This document shows positions 41,901 to 50,824 of a stretch of DNA of 58,323 bases, piece by piece (position 1 is the stretch's first letter; the number at the start of each line of letters is the position of its first letter). The position numbers and the translations under genes are program-made. The stretch lies in assembly GCA_024403275.1 (NCBI GenBank), contig JAKSSD010000007.1:1-58323 (forward strand). Direction: 5' to 3'. The stretch is from Lachnospiraceae bacterium (GTDB lineage Bacteria > Bacillota > Clostridia > Lachnospirales > Lachnospiraceae). The notes beneath the pieces were generated by a model. It searched no databases. It was not told where the DNA came from and worked only from the letters and a program-made list of their open reading frames with translations.

Positions 41901-42542
41901 TGCTGGATGTTCTGGATTTAAAGCGTGCTTACGGAACTCTTCAACAGCTTCCATGTTGCACATTTCTTTAAGATCTTCGTAATCCCATGTTTCAATCTTC
42001 TGAATTTCATGTGATGTACGGAAACCATCGAAGAAGTTAAGGAATGGAACCTTTCCTTCAATTGCTGCAAGGTGAGCAACTGGAGCTAAGTCCATAACTT
42101 CCTGAGGATCTGATTCAGCAAGCATAGCGAAACCTGTCTGACGACAAGCATATACGTCACTATGGTCACCGAAGATATTAAGTGACTGTGTAGCTACACA
42201 ACGAGCTGATACATCGAATACACAAGGTAACTGCTCAGCTGCGATCTTGTACATATTAGGAATCATAAGTAAAAGACCCTGTGAAGCTGTAAATGTTGTT
42301 GTGATTGCACCGGCTGCAAGTGAACCATGAACTGTACCTGCTGCTCCGGCTTCTGACTGCATCTCTGATACTGTTACAGTATTTCCAAAGATGTTCTTTC
42401 TACCTTCAGCTGACCACTGATCAACATAATCGGCCATAGGTGATGAAGGTGTGATAGGATAAATACCAGCTACTTCTGTGTAAGCATAAGCTACATGAGC
42501 TGCGGCTGTATTACCATCCATTGACTGTTTTTTTCTAGCCAT
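38973..42542 (-). CDS. nifJ: Pyruvate:ferredoxin (flavodoxin) oxidoreductase
   Basis: The start at 42542 ([11 protein letters not shown]) has AAAGGAGG 8 bases upstream. The 1189-residue single-chain PFOR converts pyruvate + CoA to acetyl-CoA + CO2, reducing ferredoxin, and is the central fermentative step in clostridia. Domains in order are the pyrimidine-binding alpha ([21 protein letters not shown]), the second 2-oxoacid domain, and gamma ([19 protein letters not shown]). Then comes a two-cluster ferredoxin domain ([14 protein letters not shown] and [13 protein letters not shown]). The TPP domain follows ([38 protein letters not shown]), with a C-terminal extension. It has a strong promoter and a terminator, so it is monocistronic. 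Confidence 0.97.
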   Translation of the reverse strand: [1189 protein letters not shown]

Positions 42543-42610
42543 TTTTATTGCCTCCTTTAATTTTTGCATTGAAATAATAAACTTATGTTTATCTCCACGC
42601 TATCGCTAAT

Positions 42611-42639
42611 ATTATATGCTTGTTTCTGCCATTTGTAAA
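42611..42639 (-). promoter_or_regulatory. nifJ promoter
   Basis: TTTACA (42634-42639) and a perfect TATAAT (42611-42616) are spaced by 17 bases on the minus strand. The leader to the ATG is about 60 bases. Confidence 0.78.
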
Positions 42640-42648
42640 CAAACAAAT
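42631..42648. promoter_or_regulatory. Inverted repeat over the nifJ -35 box
   Basis: ATTTGT and ACAAAT flank six bases and cover the -35 hexamer. It is similar in size to a Rex site but does not match the TTGTTAA half-site exactly, so the regulator is not named. Confidence 0.35.
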
Positions 42649-42681
42649 TACCAGCTTTTATACCTTTAAGATTAAAAGTCA

Positions 42682-42710
42682 TTGATTATATTTTCTTAAT
42701 CTTCTAATAT
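42682..42710 (+). promoter_or_regulatory. Promoter of the GtrII-like gene
   Basis: TTGATT (42682-42687) and TAATAT (42705-42710) are spaced by 17 bases, 47 bases before the ATG. The match is moderate. Confidence 0.5.
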
Positions 42711-42757
42711 TAATATTACATATATTTATGTAGAAACTATGAAACTCAGGAGTTCTT

Positions 42758-44296
42758 ATGAATCTATCCAATTATTATAAAGAAACCAAGTTTATTGCTT
42801 TGCTGACAGGGTTAGTCATTTCTCTTGTTTACGGGCCTTTAATTTTTGCAACTGAATATCATGCCGATCTTGAATATATTATTTTAACTAAGGGCTCTAT
42901 GTATAACTGGAGTGCTTTGGATCGTTTCGGGCTTATTTTAGTGAAAAAACTCACTTCTCTTTCCTGGTACAATCCGTTTTTTGAAGGATTTTTATTTATC
43001 ATTACCTTAATGATAACCGTATTTTTCCTTTCATATTTATTTAGAATTCTTATGGGCCAGATTAGTCCTATGGTACCTTATATTGCTACTGCTCTATTTC
43101 TTATTTTCCCAACCTTTACTGAGCAGTTTTATTTCAGATTTCAGTGCTTTGAAATGCTTTTCGCTATACTTCTTCTTGTTATCTCAGCTTTGATGTTACA
43201 CACATTCATTAAGTATAAGAAAATATATTCCGCATTCATAGCAGTTATTCTGTCTGTCATATCCTTTGGTATTTATCAGGCAATGTTAAATCTCATGATT
43301 ACCTTCTACCTTGGAATGTTTACTCTTATGCTCTTCAATGAGGAGAAGAAAACTATTATAAGAGGCACCATTACCTGCCCTTCCCATTTTCTGATTTCTG
43401 CTTTTCTTTATAAGCTTGTATGTATGATTGTTTGTAAAAGTGATGGATATTTTTCAGATAAGATTTTCTGGGATGATTACCCATTTTCAACCTGTTATCA
43501 TTTCGTTAAGCATTATATAAGAAATGTTTTGCTTGGCGAGAAATATGTTTATACACTATCTTTTCTCATTATGATAATAGTTTCCTTAATCGCTTTTGTA
43601 ATGCTTCTTATCAAAATAAAAGCCAAGGCTTTATTAAACCTTGTAGGTATTATTGGACTTATGATTGCGCCATTTCTTCTTGCCATCCTTCAGGGCTTTG
43701 AAGCAGAAGCAAGAACGCAGCTTTCTCTTCCTTTATCAATAGCCTTCCTTTGGTTATTCGTTATGGCCGTGATTGATAAATTTTATAAGAAAGCTTTCAA
43801 TAAAATTGATTTATCAATTCCTTTTATCGCCTTAGCCTTTATTTGCCTGATTATGAATATTGTTCCATCTGAGAGACTTATTTATTCCTATAAAATGCAG
43901 GCTGATTTTGACGAGGCAATTATGCATGAAATTGCAATGGATTTAACCAATTACAATTGTAAGTCAGATGAAGATGACGCGCTTCCAGTGATTATCCTAG
44001 GACAAATACCATATTCTCCAAACGCATCCTGTTATGAATATAATGAAGAAAATGATTTATACATTCTCTCATCAGTCTTTTCGCTTGATAAGGAAGTAAG
44101 TCCTGAGTATTTCTTCTCAACTAACAGAATCATAGGGGCTATGAACGCAAATGGTTATAAATTCAAAGCTCCACAAGAAAGTACCTTTATGAATGATGCA
44201 TACGCAAATGCTGCTTCTCTTCCTTCTTTCCCTAATGAAGGTTACATACTTCAAACTGATAATTATGTATTAGTTAAATTAAGTGATATTAATTAA
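42758..44296 (+). CDS. Multi-spanning membrane protein, GtrII-like glucosyltransferase
   Basis: The 512-residue protein has about ten hydrophobic segments from residue 12 to about 375 and an extracytoplasmic C-terminal domain. The first loop contains EYHADLEYIILTKG and MYNWSALDRFGLILVKKL. The Asp/Glu-containing first loop and overall layout resemble the GtrII-type glucosyltransferase family, which adds glucose from a lipid-linked donor to surface polymers. No nucleotide-sugar motif is present, as expected for a lipid-phosphate-sugar user. Target unknown. It is a single-gene unit, divergent from nifJ, with a terminator after it. Confidence 0.68.
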   Translation: MNLSNYYKETKFIALLTGLVISLVYGPLIFATEYHADLEYIILTKGSMYNWSALDRFGLILVKKLTSLSWYNPFFEGFLFIITLMITVFFLSYLFRILMGQISPMVPYIATALFLIFPTFTEQFYFRFQCFEMLFAILLLVISALMLHTFIKYKKIYSAFIAVILSVISFGIYQAMLNLMITFYLGMFTLMLFNEEKKTIIRGTITCPSHFLISAFLYKLVCMIVCKSDGYFSDKIFWDDYPFSTCYHFVKHYIRNVLLGEKYVYTLSFLIMIIVSLIAFVMLLIKIKAKALLNLVGIIGLMIAPFLLAILQGFEAEARTQLSLPLSIAFLWLFVMAVIDKFYKKAFNKIDLSIPFIALAFICLIMNIVPSERLIYSYKMQADFDEAIMHEIAMDLTNYNCKSDEDDALPVIILGQIPYSPNASCYEYNEENDLYILSSVFSLDKEVSPEYFFSTNRIIGAMNANGYKFKAPQESTFMNDAYANAASLPSFPNEGYILQTDNYVLVKLSDIN

Positions 44297-44326
44297 TCTT
44301 CCAATTAAAAGAAATTATTCCATATA

Positions 44327-44362
44327 AAAAGAAACTAACACCATCAGGTATTAGTTTCTTTT
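44327..44362. terminator. Bidirectional terminator between the GtrII-like and GGDEF genes
   Basis: AAAAGAAACTAA-c-ACC and GGT-a-TTAGTTTCTTTT pair around ATCA with one mismatch. Poly-A and poly-T flanks allow use by both convergent genes. Confidence 0.82.
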
Positions 44363-44379
44363 CTTTATTTATAAATATC

Positions 44380-45675
44380 TTATATTAAACGAACTGCTAT
44401 ACAGTTTCTTCCGTTTGATTTAGCCTCGTATAAGGCTTCATCAAGTCGCTTAAAGGCATCCTTAACACTATCGTTCTTATTGACATTTGCAAGTCCTACA
44501 CTACAGGTCATATTTCCTATTGTGTCAAAAATTTTGGCGGCTATAAAGGCACGTATTTCTTCAGCGATTTTACTAACCTCTTCTATTTCAAGATCATAGC
44601 ATACACATACAAATTCTTCGCCACCCCATCTTCCAATCTTAATGTTATGACCAGCTAATTTATCACAGATACATTTGACAAATTCTTTCAAAACATCATC
44701 GCCGACCGCATGTCCAAAGTTATCATTTATCTTCTTAAACCAGTCTATATCAAACATCATTAAGTATAATGGCTTACTCTCATTTTTTAAATCATCAATC
44801 GCATTGCCAAGTTCTGTTTCAATACGTCCATGATTGAATACGCCTGTTAAGGCATCATGTGATGCAAGATTCTCAAACTTCTTAAGTTCTTCAAACAACT
44901 GCAATGAGCTCTCATGAATGTTTTCAACCATAAATACAAAGCGGAAATCCTGTTCACTAGTTGTATCTGTTCTACCAAATATCAGTTTAACCCAAATAAA
45001 CTCGCCTTCAAGATTCTTCATCTGACAATCAAAGGAAAAACTCTTGCCAGGTCTTAGATGCGATTTAAGGTATTCTGGATCGGATTTTTTCAAGAACATC
45101 TCCTGATCCTCTGGCAAAAACATATTAACAATCATCATTCTCCACTCTGAATATTTAACATCATAGTGCATATCATCATTAGAGATTTCCGACACATTAA
45201 TACTGCTTGATATATCTTTATTCAAATCTACATACATTGAGAACAAATATGTTTCCTGTATCGTCTTAACCTTGTTTTCGGCCAAAACATTTCTCTCATA
45301 TTCTGTTTTATCCAAATCACAAAGAAGAATAACGTAATCTCCTTCACTATCTTTAACAGGATATGCAAGCATCTGAACCAAATGATTTTCCCCATCAATT
45401 ATCAGGCTGACCTTTTGAGCCACTCGTCCATTGAATTCACCAATTTTAGGCAAAAATACCTGATACTCTTCAGTTATATTTCCATTGTTATCACTCAAAT
45501 GAAAACATAACTTTTTAAGTAGCTCCTTATATGAACCTTCTTTTTCAACAAATCCCTCTAATCTTTTGGATATCTTTATTGATTTATATAAATCTTCCTT
45601 CGAAGAAACGACAAAAATAGCATCAACGCTGTCATTCAATATTTCTTTTACTTCATTGTCTGTATAATTCTTCAT
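44380..45675 (-). CDS. Diguanylate cyclase with PAS-like sensor
   Basis: The 431-residue soluble protein has an unassigned N-terminal part (about 1-140), a PAS-like domain (about 150-260, ending FSFDCQMKNLEGEFIWVKLIFG) and a GGDEF domain (about 268-430). The active site is RWGGEEFVCV, with substrate-contact LMMFDIDWFKKINDNFGHAVGDDVL. No RxxD inhibitory site is obvious just upstream of GGEEF. It should make c-di-GMP from GTP in response to an intracellular signal. It follows the FIST-GGDEF gene by 25 bases, with AAGGGGG before its ATG, and is the last of the three-gene operon. Confidence 0.9.
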   Translation of the reverse strand: MKNYTDNEVKEILNDSVDAIFVVSSKEDLYKSIKISKRLEGFVEKEGSYKELLKKLCFHLSDNNGNITEEYQVFLPKIGEFNGRVAQKVSLIIDGENHLVQMLAYPVKDSEGDYVILLCDLDKTEYERNVLAENKVKTIQETYLFSMYVDLNKDISSSINVSEISNDDMHYDVKYSEWRMMIVNMFLPEDQEMFLKKSDPEYLKSHLRPGKSFSFDCQMKNLEGEFIWVKLIFGRTDTTSEQDFRFVFMVENIHESSLQLFEELKKFENLASHDALTGVFNHGRIETELGNAIDDLKNESKPLYLMMFDIDWFKKINDNFGHAVGDDVLKEFVKCICDKLAGHNIKIGRWGGEEFVCVCYDLEIEEVSKIAEEIRAFIAAKIFDTIGNMTCSVGLANVNKNDSVKDAFKRLDEALYEAKSNGRNCIAVRLI

Positions 45676-45700
45676 CGTACCCCCTTATTTAACCTTCACC

Positions 45701-47503
45701 CTAATTTATATTTGCATAAAGAATTCTTCTTGTCGCTTTATGGAAGCCATCCTTCTCTCTATACATATCCATATCCGCATTCATTTTCCAATCACTGATT
45801 GACCCCCTGACGCCATCCGGATTATTTAATCTTGACTCTCCAACTGCCATGGACAGCTTATAAGTTTCAACTCTATTGTATTCGTCCATTCTGGCCTTTA
45901 ACTTATTTCGATATTCAAGCATTTGCTCTTCGCTGGCATCGATGATAACTACAAATTCATCTCCGCCAATTCTAAAGCATTCACCCTTATCTGCATAAAT
46001 ATCACTGATAACTGTAGCTGTACCCTTAATTAGTTCATCTCCAGCCTCATGACCATACTGATCATTTGTAGCCTTCAAACCATTTAAGTCTATCATCAGC
46101 ATAGCCCAGTCTTTGTCATGTATCTTTTCATTTTCAATTTCCTTCAATAACTCATCGAAGGCCAATCTATTCTTGAGACCAGTAAGTCCATCTGTTTTAG
46201 CAATGCCCTTTAACTGATCATTGTAAAACTTAAGCTGGCTGTTAGTAGTTTCTAATTCAAATACGGTTTCACGAATAAATGTAGCCATTCTGGATGCAAG
46301 CGGAAGTTTAGTGCTTGTAATTCTTTCTTCAAATACCACACTATTCTTACCCTTCTTGCCTTCTCCCTCACGCATTGCCGCAAGAACAAGTGTTACACTA
46401 TGCTGGTTGAGACTGCCTTTTTCACGAAGGAATTCTCCATGTGAGAAGAAGCCTGCACTTCCCTTCACGTAACGGAATGGATAGATTTCAGTAGTTGGCT
46501 CATCCATACCCCAGAATACCTTACGGGCTGTACAATAGAATATATGTAAAAGCTCCGCATTGAAATCGCTTATTTCCTTTGCGGCTTCTCTTACCGCATC
46601 CATAATAGTATCAGGCTCACCATATGATAATCTGACAATAGTGCCCTCTTCTACATTTGCACTCATAACAAGCGAGCCATCCTCATTTCCGGCTGCAGCC
46701 GCTCTTACAATTCTTATTCCATCACGTTCAAACATCATAGGAAACTCTAATGCATTTACGAAAAGATTCTCATCATTTTCAATTCTTAAATATTTCTTGT
46801 ATACGTTATAAGCTGGCTTTCCATCCAACTCATAAATCGTGCAGCCCTTTGCTTTTGTAACAACAAAGGTTCTTCCTATTGGCTGCCATCCACTTACTTT
46901 GAATGAATTAACATGAAAATCCTCTCCACCGAAGAACAATACAAGAAGTCCTGTAGTATCAAAACCACCAACAGAAGAGAATACACATGAATCTGTACTG
47001 GTAATATCTTTAGAACATACAATACTTCCAAACATCTGAATGTCTTCACGTAAGCAATCAAATTCTTCACTAAAAACATTAGGAGATTCAGAATTAATTG
47101 TTCGATAAAATTCAACCGCCTTAACCCATGGATTATTCTCACATACCTTTATTATGTCCATAGCAATATCCTTGGTAGCCTGCTTAGACATACTGTACTG
47201 ATTAATCTTAAACTTCGTTGTTTCTTTTTCAAAAACAGTAATTGTAACCGACATTTCTGATGTAATTTCACAATCCGAAACATTACCTGCTGTAGAATGT
47301 CCGACCCAAGGCTTTCCTGGAAATATTCTCTCAATACATTCCCATACTGGTCGAACTTCATCTTCCCTTAATTCTGTTGAAAAGATATGAAAATACATGG
47401 ATATATCATCGTATTTAAATCTCTCTAATATTCTTTGTTTATATAAATCCAAACTATTTTCAAACTGTTTCTGATTAATATACTCAATTGTCTTCTTTAT
47501 CAT
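45701..47503 (-). CDS. FIST-domain diguanylate cyclase
   Basis: The 600-residue soluble protein has a FIST N domain (about 30-235, with WVGHSTAGNVSDCEITSEM) and a FIST C domain (about 240-400, ending before LASRMATFIRETV). A short helical linker and a GGDEF domain (about 430-600) follow. Catalytic motifs are LMIDLNGLKATNDQYGHEAGDELI and RIGGDEFVVIIDA (about 510). FIST is known as a sensory domain thought to bind small molecules such as amino acids; the ligand here is unknown. It sits 37 bases after the HD-GYP gene and 25 bases before a second cyclase. This suggests a matched synthesis/degradation set. Confidence 0.92.
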   Translation of the reverse strand: MIKKTIEYINQKQFENSLDLYKQRILERFKYDDISMYFHIFSTELREDEVRPVWECIERIFPGKPWVGHSTAGNVSDCEITSEMSVTITVFEKETTKFKINQYSMSKQATKDIAMDIIKVCENNPWVKAVEFYRTINSESPNVFSEEFDCLREDIQMFGSIVCSKDITSTDSCVFSSVGGFDTTGLLVLFFGGEDFHVNSFKVSGWQPIGRTFVVTKAKGCTIYELDGKPAYNVYKKYLRIENDENLFVNALEFPMMFERDGIRIVRAAAAGNEDGSLVMSANVEEGTIVRLSYGEPDTIMDAVREAAKEISDFNAELLHIFYCTARKVFWGMDEPTTEIYPFRYVKGSAGFFSHGEFLREKGSLNQHSVTLVLAAMREGEGKKGKNSVVFEERITSTKLPLASRMATFIRETVFELETTNSQLKFYNDQLKGIAKTDGLTGLKNRLAFDELLKEIENEKIHDKDWAMLMIDLNGLKATNDQYGHEAGDELIKGTATVISDIYADKGECFRIGGDEFVVIIDASEEQMLEYRNKLKARMDEYNRVETYKLSMAVGESRLNNPDGVRGSISDWKMNADMDMYREKDGFHKATRRILYANIN

Positions 47504-47540
47504 GCTAACAGCCCCTTATATCAAATATGCTAAAATAATA

Positions 47541-50500
47541 CTATTTCTTATTAATATGGATATTTGTTAATGCACACTGGTCGCCTGTGAGATAGAAATA
47601 AATATTTGAAACGTCATCTGGAAGTGTCGTTTTATTATTAGTTTCTAATCCACTATTTTCAACCAGTACCTCTATTATATTGTCCTTTCTTGATATTGAC
47701 AGTTTACAGTCTACACCCTCTTTGTTATTTTGTTTCCAAACGCTCCAGTTTCCAAATTTTTCACTCCTTGTTACAAGTGATTCATTTGGCAAATCGGAAT
47801 TATCACACCAGACCTCACCATCAAGTCGTACAAATACAATCTCTCTAAAGTTTTTACCACCAATTTTACCATCATCTGATGTAAACAAAGCAACAATCGG
47901 GCAATGCCATACTCTTCTTGAAGAAGGAAGACTTAATGTATGGAAACTAACATCTATGTCACTATCAACTTCCACTATTTCTGAATGACTTGTTATCCAT
48001 CCATCTATCTGAACATTAGGAATATCTCCTGATGGTCCACCGATATATGTTATCTTATCAGCAATACGTGAAATATAATTCTTTTCTACTGCATCTTCTG
48101 AAATATCAACCTTAAGAATATCTAATTTACAGAATTCTCCAGTTAACGCAAGGTAAACATATCTTGATGCATCATATAAAGCAAAAGTCATTTCATCAAT
48201 TTGATTGTCTGTTGTGATTCTAACGAATAAATGATCTTCCTCTTTTACCATGAAAACTTCAGCAGTATAGAGCTTATTACAGTCTAATTGGAGTAGTACA
48301 TCATTATTTGAATTCTGAGTAAATTTACGTACATAATCAGGATAAATAGTTCCATTCAAATCTACACTGGCAAACTCAATAAAATCCATTTCTCCAGCTA
48401 ACAAACTATCCTCAAGATAATATCTGGCATCTGCTGAGTCATAGAAAAGAATTGTTGGCTGACCACCATTTCTTAAAGGCTCATACTGGATTTTAATTGA
48501 TACTGGTTTATCTGATATTCTAATGCCTGAAGAAACCTTTGATTTATAATCATCAAATTTATATGAAAGATCCGCTCCAAATACTTCCTCTGTTCGGCCT
48601 TCCCTCATCTTATATTCTTCATCCTTATCAAGAAGATTAATCATAATTCTGGCATATTCTGGATCAAACTGAGTACCCATTCCTTTAATCAGTTCTTCTC
48701 GAACATACATCTGAGGTATTATTTCACGGTAACTACGCATTGAAGTCATCGCATCATATGCATCTGCAACGGCAATAATTCTTGCTATTCTAGGAATATC
48801 ATCTGCTTTTAGTTTCTCTGGATAACCCTTTCCATCATATCTCTCATGATGATAACGAGCGCCTATACTAAGCGAAGGAGACATTACAATCTTTGATAGA
48901 ATCTGGCCACCCAATCCCGGATGCAGCTTAATAACAGCAAACTCCTCATCTGTAAGCTTACCCTTTTTATTAATAATTCTGTCATCAATTCCTATCTTAC
49001 CAACGTCATGAAGTAAACCAGCAAGATACACCTCATCGCACTCTTTTTCAGACATTCCAGCTTCTTTTGCTATCTCTCTTGAATATTTGGCTACTCTGTT
49101 TGAATGACCATTGGTATATGAATCCTTAGCGTCGACTGCAGTAGCTAATGCCTCTACCGTCTGTCTTAAGAACTCATCTGCCTGCTCCTGAATTCTGATG
49201 GTTTTATTATAATCATCAATATTTCTCTGATATTTCTTTAAGGTCCTGTTAAGACGTCCTGAAAATTCAATATATTCTCTTCTTTTAAATGCGCCCCTTT
49301 TATATCCCATAATCATATATCCGGCAACGCAATCATCAACCTTCAAAGATTTAAATACATAAGTTTTTCCTATGCCATCCTCAACATATCCCAACAACAT
49401 ATCCTTTGTATTTATTGTGTTATCAGAATATATTACACCACCTGTTCTTGCACCGATTACATCCATTACAGATTCAAAGAAACTCTCCTGGTGAACATCT
49501 TCTGGAACATTCATATAAGCAAGCTTTTTGTACTGCGGATTAACATATATATGAAAATTTTCTGTTTCTTCACCTGTAGACGAGAAAAAATCCTCGTTAA
49601 TACTATTATGTATATCTTCAAATTTTTCATTTGACATAATACACATATCAAGGTGTAACTCTCTTCCTAACAAAGTATCTGAGAAAAAGCGTTCAGACCA
49701 CCAAATTCTACCTATTTTCTTTCTCAATTCCGTCTCATCATTGCAATCCATGCATCCACAGCTCTCACCAGGAATCGCAACACAAGGTACTACACTCTTT
49801 TTGATAGATTTCTTATCTGTTACCAGTTCTGTAATAAGCTTCGCACTTTCACTACCCTGTTTATAATATCCCTGATCAACAGTAGCCAAAGAAGGGTAAC
49901 TTACCTTACCATCACTTAGATTATCAAAGCCTGTAACAATTACATCTTCTGGAATTCTGTAACCAAGCTGCTCTAAAAACAGTACTACGAACATAGCCAT
50001 CTGGTCGTTAGCACAAATAAAAGCATCTGGTAATTTCTCTTTCTTATCACGATAATGTTCACACACATATTGTCTAATAAGATTTACTTCCCAACATGCA
50101 TAAAAAATATTTTCATCTTTTAAAAAATGCCCGTGTGCTTCAAGAGTTTCTTTTACCATCTGCATTCTGGCATTTGAATCTTCATTATCCTCTGAACCAG
50201 CAATATAAATAACATCTTTTACGTCATGTTTTTCTATTAAATGCTCACATAAGTTTTTCATTCCGATATTATTATCTATCGTAACAGTAGAAACCCCATC
50301 AGCCTCAGTTCCCTGAAGTATAACTGGTACCCCTGCCTGCTTGCATTTATTTATAATTTTAGAAACATCCGATTTGATGCCAGAGCCAAATATTATAGCA
50401 GCATCGAAGAAGGACATATCTGCCAATGAATATATAGAGTCTTCTGCTTCATTCTTTTTCACACCATCCACTGAACCAGAATATGAAGTGAAGACAAAAA

Positions 50501-50603
50501 GATCGATGTCATCGTCTGAAAAATAACCATTAAATCCATCTATAAATTTATCAATATTCTCTGCATTCCACCCATTTACAAATAAAGCAACTTTTGCCTT
50601 CAT
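47541..50603 (-). CDS. Sugar-sensor HD-GYP c-di-GMP phosphodiesterase with duplicated beta-rich tail
   Basis: The 1020-residue protein begins with a LacI/periplasmic-binding-type domain (about 1-290; VIVTGFDNLSDGKVSYPSLATVDQ) without a DNA-binding helix-turn-helix or signal peptide, so it is cytosolic. A Cys-rich patch (CVAIPGESCGCMDC) and a GAF-like region (about 300-450) follow. A complete HD-GYP domain (about 485-665) has GHSNRVAKYSR, LLHDVGKIGI, HPGLGGQIL, YHHERYDGKGYPE and ADAYDAMTS. The C-terminus has two related beta-rich units ending ALTGEFCKLDILKV (about 830) and YLTGDQCALTNIHI (about 1015), probably ligand-binding sandwiches. It should hydrolyse c-di-GMP under control of a sugar-like ligand. 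First gene of the operon. Confidence 0.88.
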   Translation of the reverse strand: MKAKVALFVNGWNAENIDKFIDGFNGYFSDDDIDLFVFTSYSGSVDGVKKNEAEDSIYSLADMSFFDAAIIFGSGIKSDVSKIINKCKQAGVPVILQGTEADGVSTVTIDNNIGMKNLCEHLIEKHDVKDVIYIAGSEDNEDSNARMQMVKETLEAHGHFLKDENIFYACWEVNLIRQYVCEHYRDKKEKLPDAFICANDQMAMFVVLFLEQLGYRIPEDVIVTGFDNLSDGKVSYPSLATVDQGYYKQGSESAKLITELVTDKKSIKKSVVPCVAIPGESCGCMDCNDETELRKKIGRIWWSERFFSDTLLGRELHLDMCIMSNEKFEDIHNSINEDFFSSTGEETENFHIYVNPQYKKLAYMNVPEDVHQESFFESVMDVIGARTGGVIYSDNTINTKDMLLGYVEDGIGKTYVFKSLKVDDCVAGYMIMGYKRGAFKRREYIEFSGRLNRTLKKYQRNIDDYNKTIRIQEQADEFLRQTVEALATAVDAKDSYTNGHSNRVAKYSREIAKEAGMSEKECDEVYLAGLLHDVGKIGIDDRIINKKGKLTDEEFAVIKLHPGLGGQILSKIVMSPSLSIGARYHHERYDGKGYPEKLKADDIPRIARIIAVADAYDAMTSMRSYREIIPQMYVREELIKGMGTQFDPEYARIMINLLDKDEEYKMREGRTEEVFGADLSYKFDDYKSKVSSGIRISDKPVSIKIQYEPLRNGGQPTILFYDSADARYYLEDSLLAGEMDFIEFASVDLNGTIYPDYVRKFTQNSNNDVLLQLDCNKLYTAEVFMVKEEDHLFVRITTDNQIDEMTFALYDASRYVYLALTGEFCKLDILKVDISEDAVEKNYISRIADKITYIGGPSGDIPNVQIDGWITSHSEIVEVDSDIDVSFHTLSLPSSRRVWHCPIVALFTSDDGKIGGKNFREIVFVRLDGEVWCDNSDLPNESLVTRSEKFGNWSVWKQNNKEGVDCKLSISRKDNIIEVLVENSGLETNNKTTLPDDVSNIYFYLTGDQCALTNIHINKK

Positions 50604-50639
50604 AAATATCTCCTCCCTGGATATTTATCATTCCCCTTA

Positions 50640-50669
50640 ATTCTAAGTATAACTAGTCCATCTTAGAAT
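50640..50669. promoter_or_regulatory. Inverted repeat around the HD-GYP gene promoter
   Basis: ATTCTAAG (50640-50647) and CTTAGAAT (50662-50669) enclose 14 bases that contain a minus-strand -10-like TATACT (50645-50650 overlaps the left arm). It lies 37-66 bases before the start codon and may be an operator. Confidence 0.4.
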
Positions 50670-50739
50670 AATAATATTTCTATGATACCATTCATTTTCC
50701 AACAAATTTCCAACGAAAACTCCATTTCCCTGGCATTTA

Positions 50740-50768
50740 TTGACATTATCTTTTACTTTGGCAATAAT
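50740..50768 (+). promoter_or_regulatory. Promoter of the histidine kinase/response regulator operon
   Basis: A perfect TTGACA (50740-50745) and AATAAT (50763-50768) are spaced by 17 bases, giving a leader of about 50 bases. Confidence 0.75.
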
Positions 50769-50824
50769 TAAATTAAGTTAAACTTGATTAATATATTTAA
50801 CAGTTCATAAAAGGACGAATTTAG

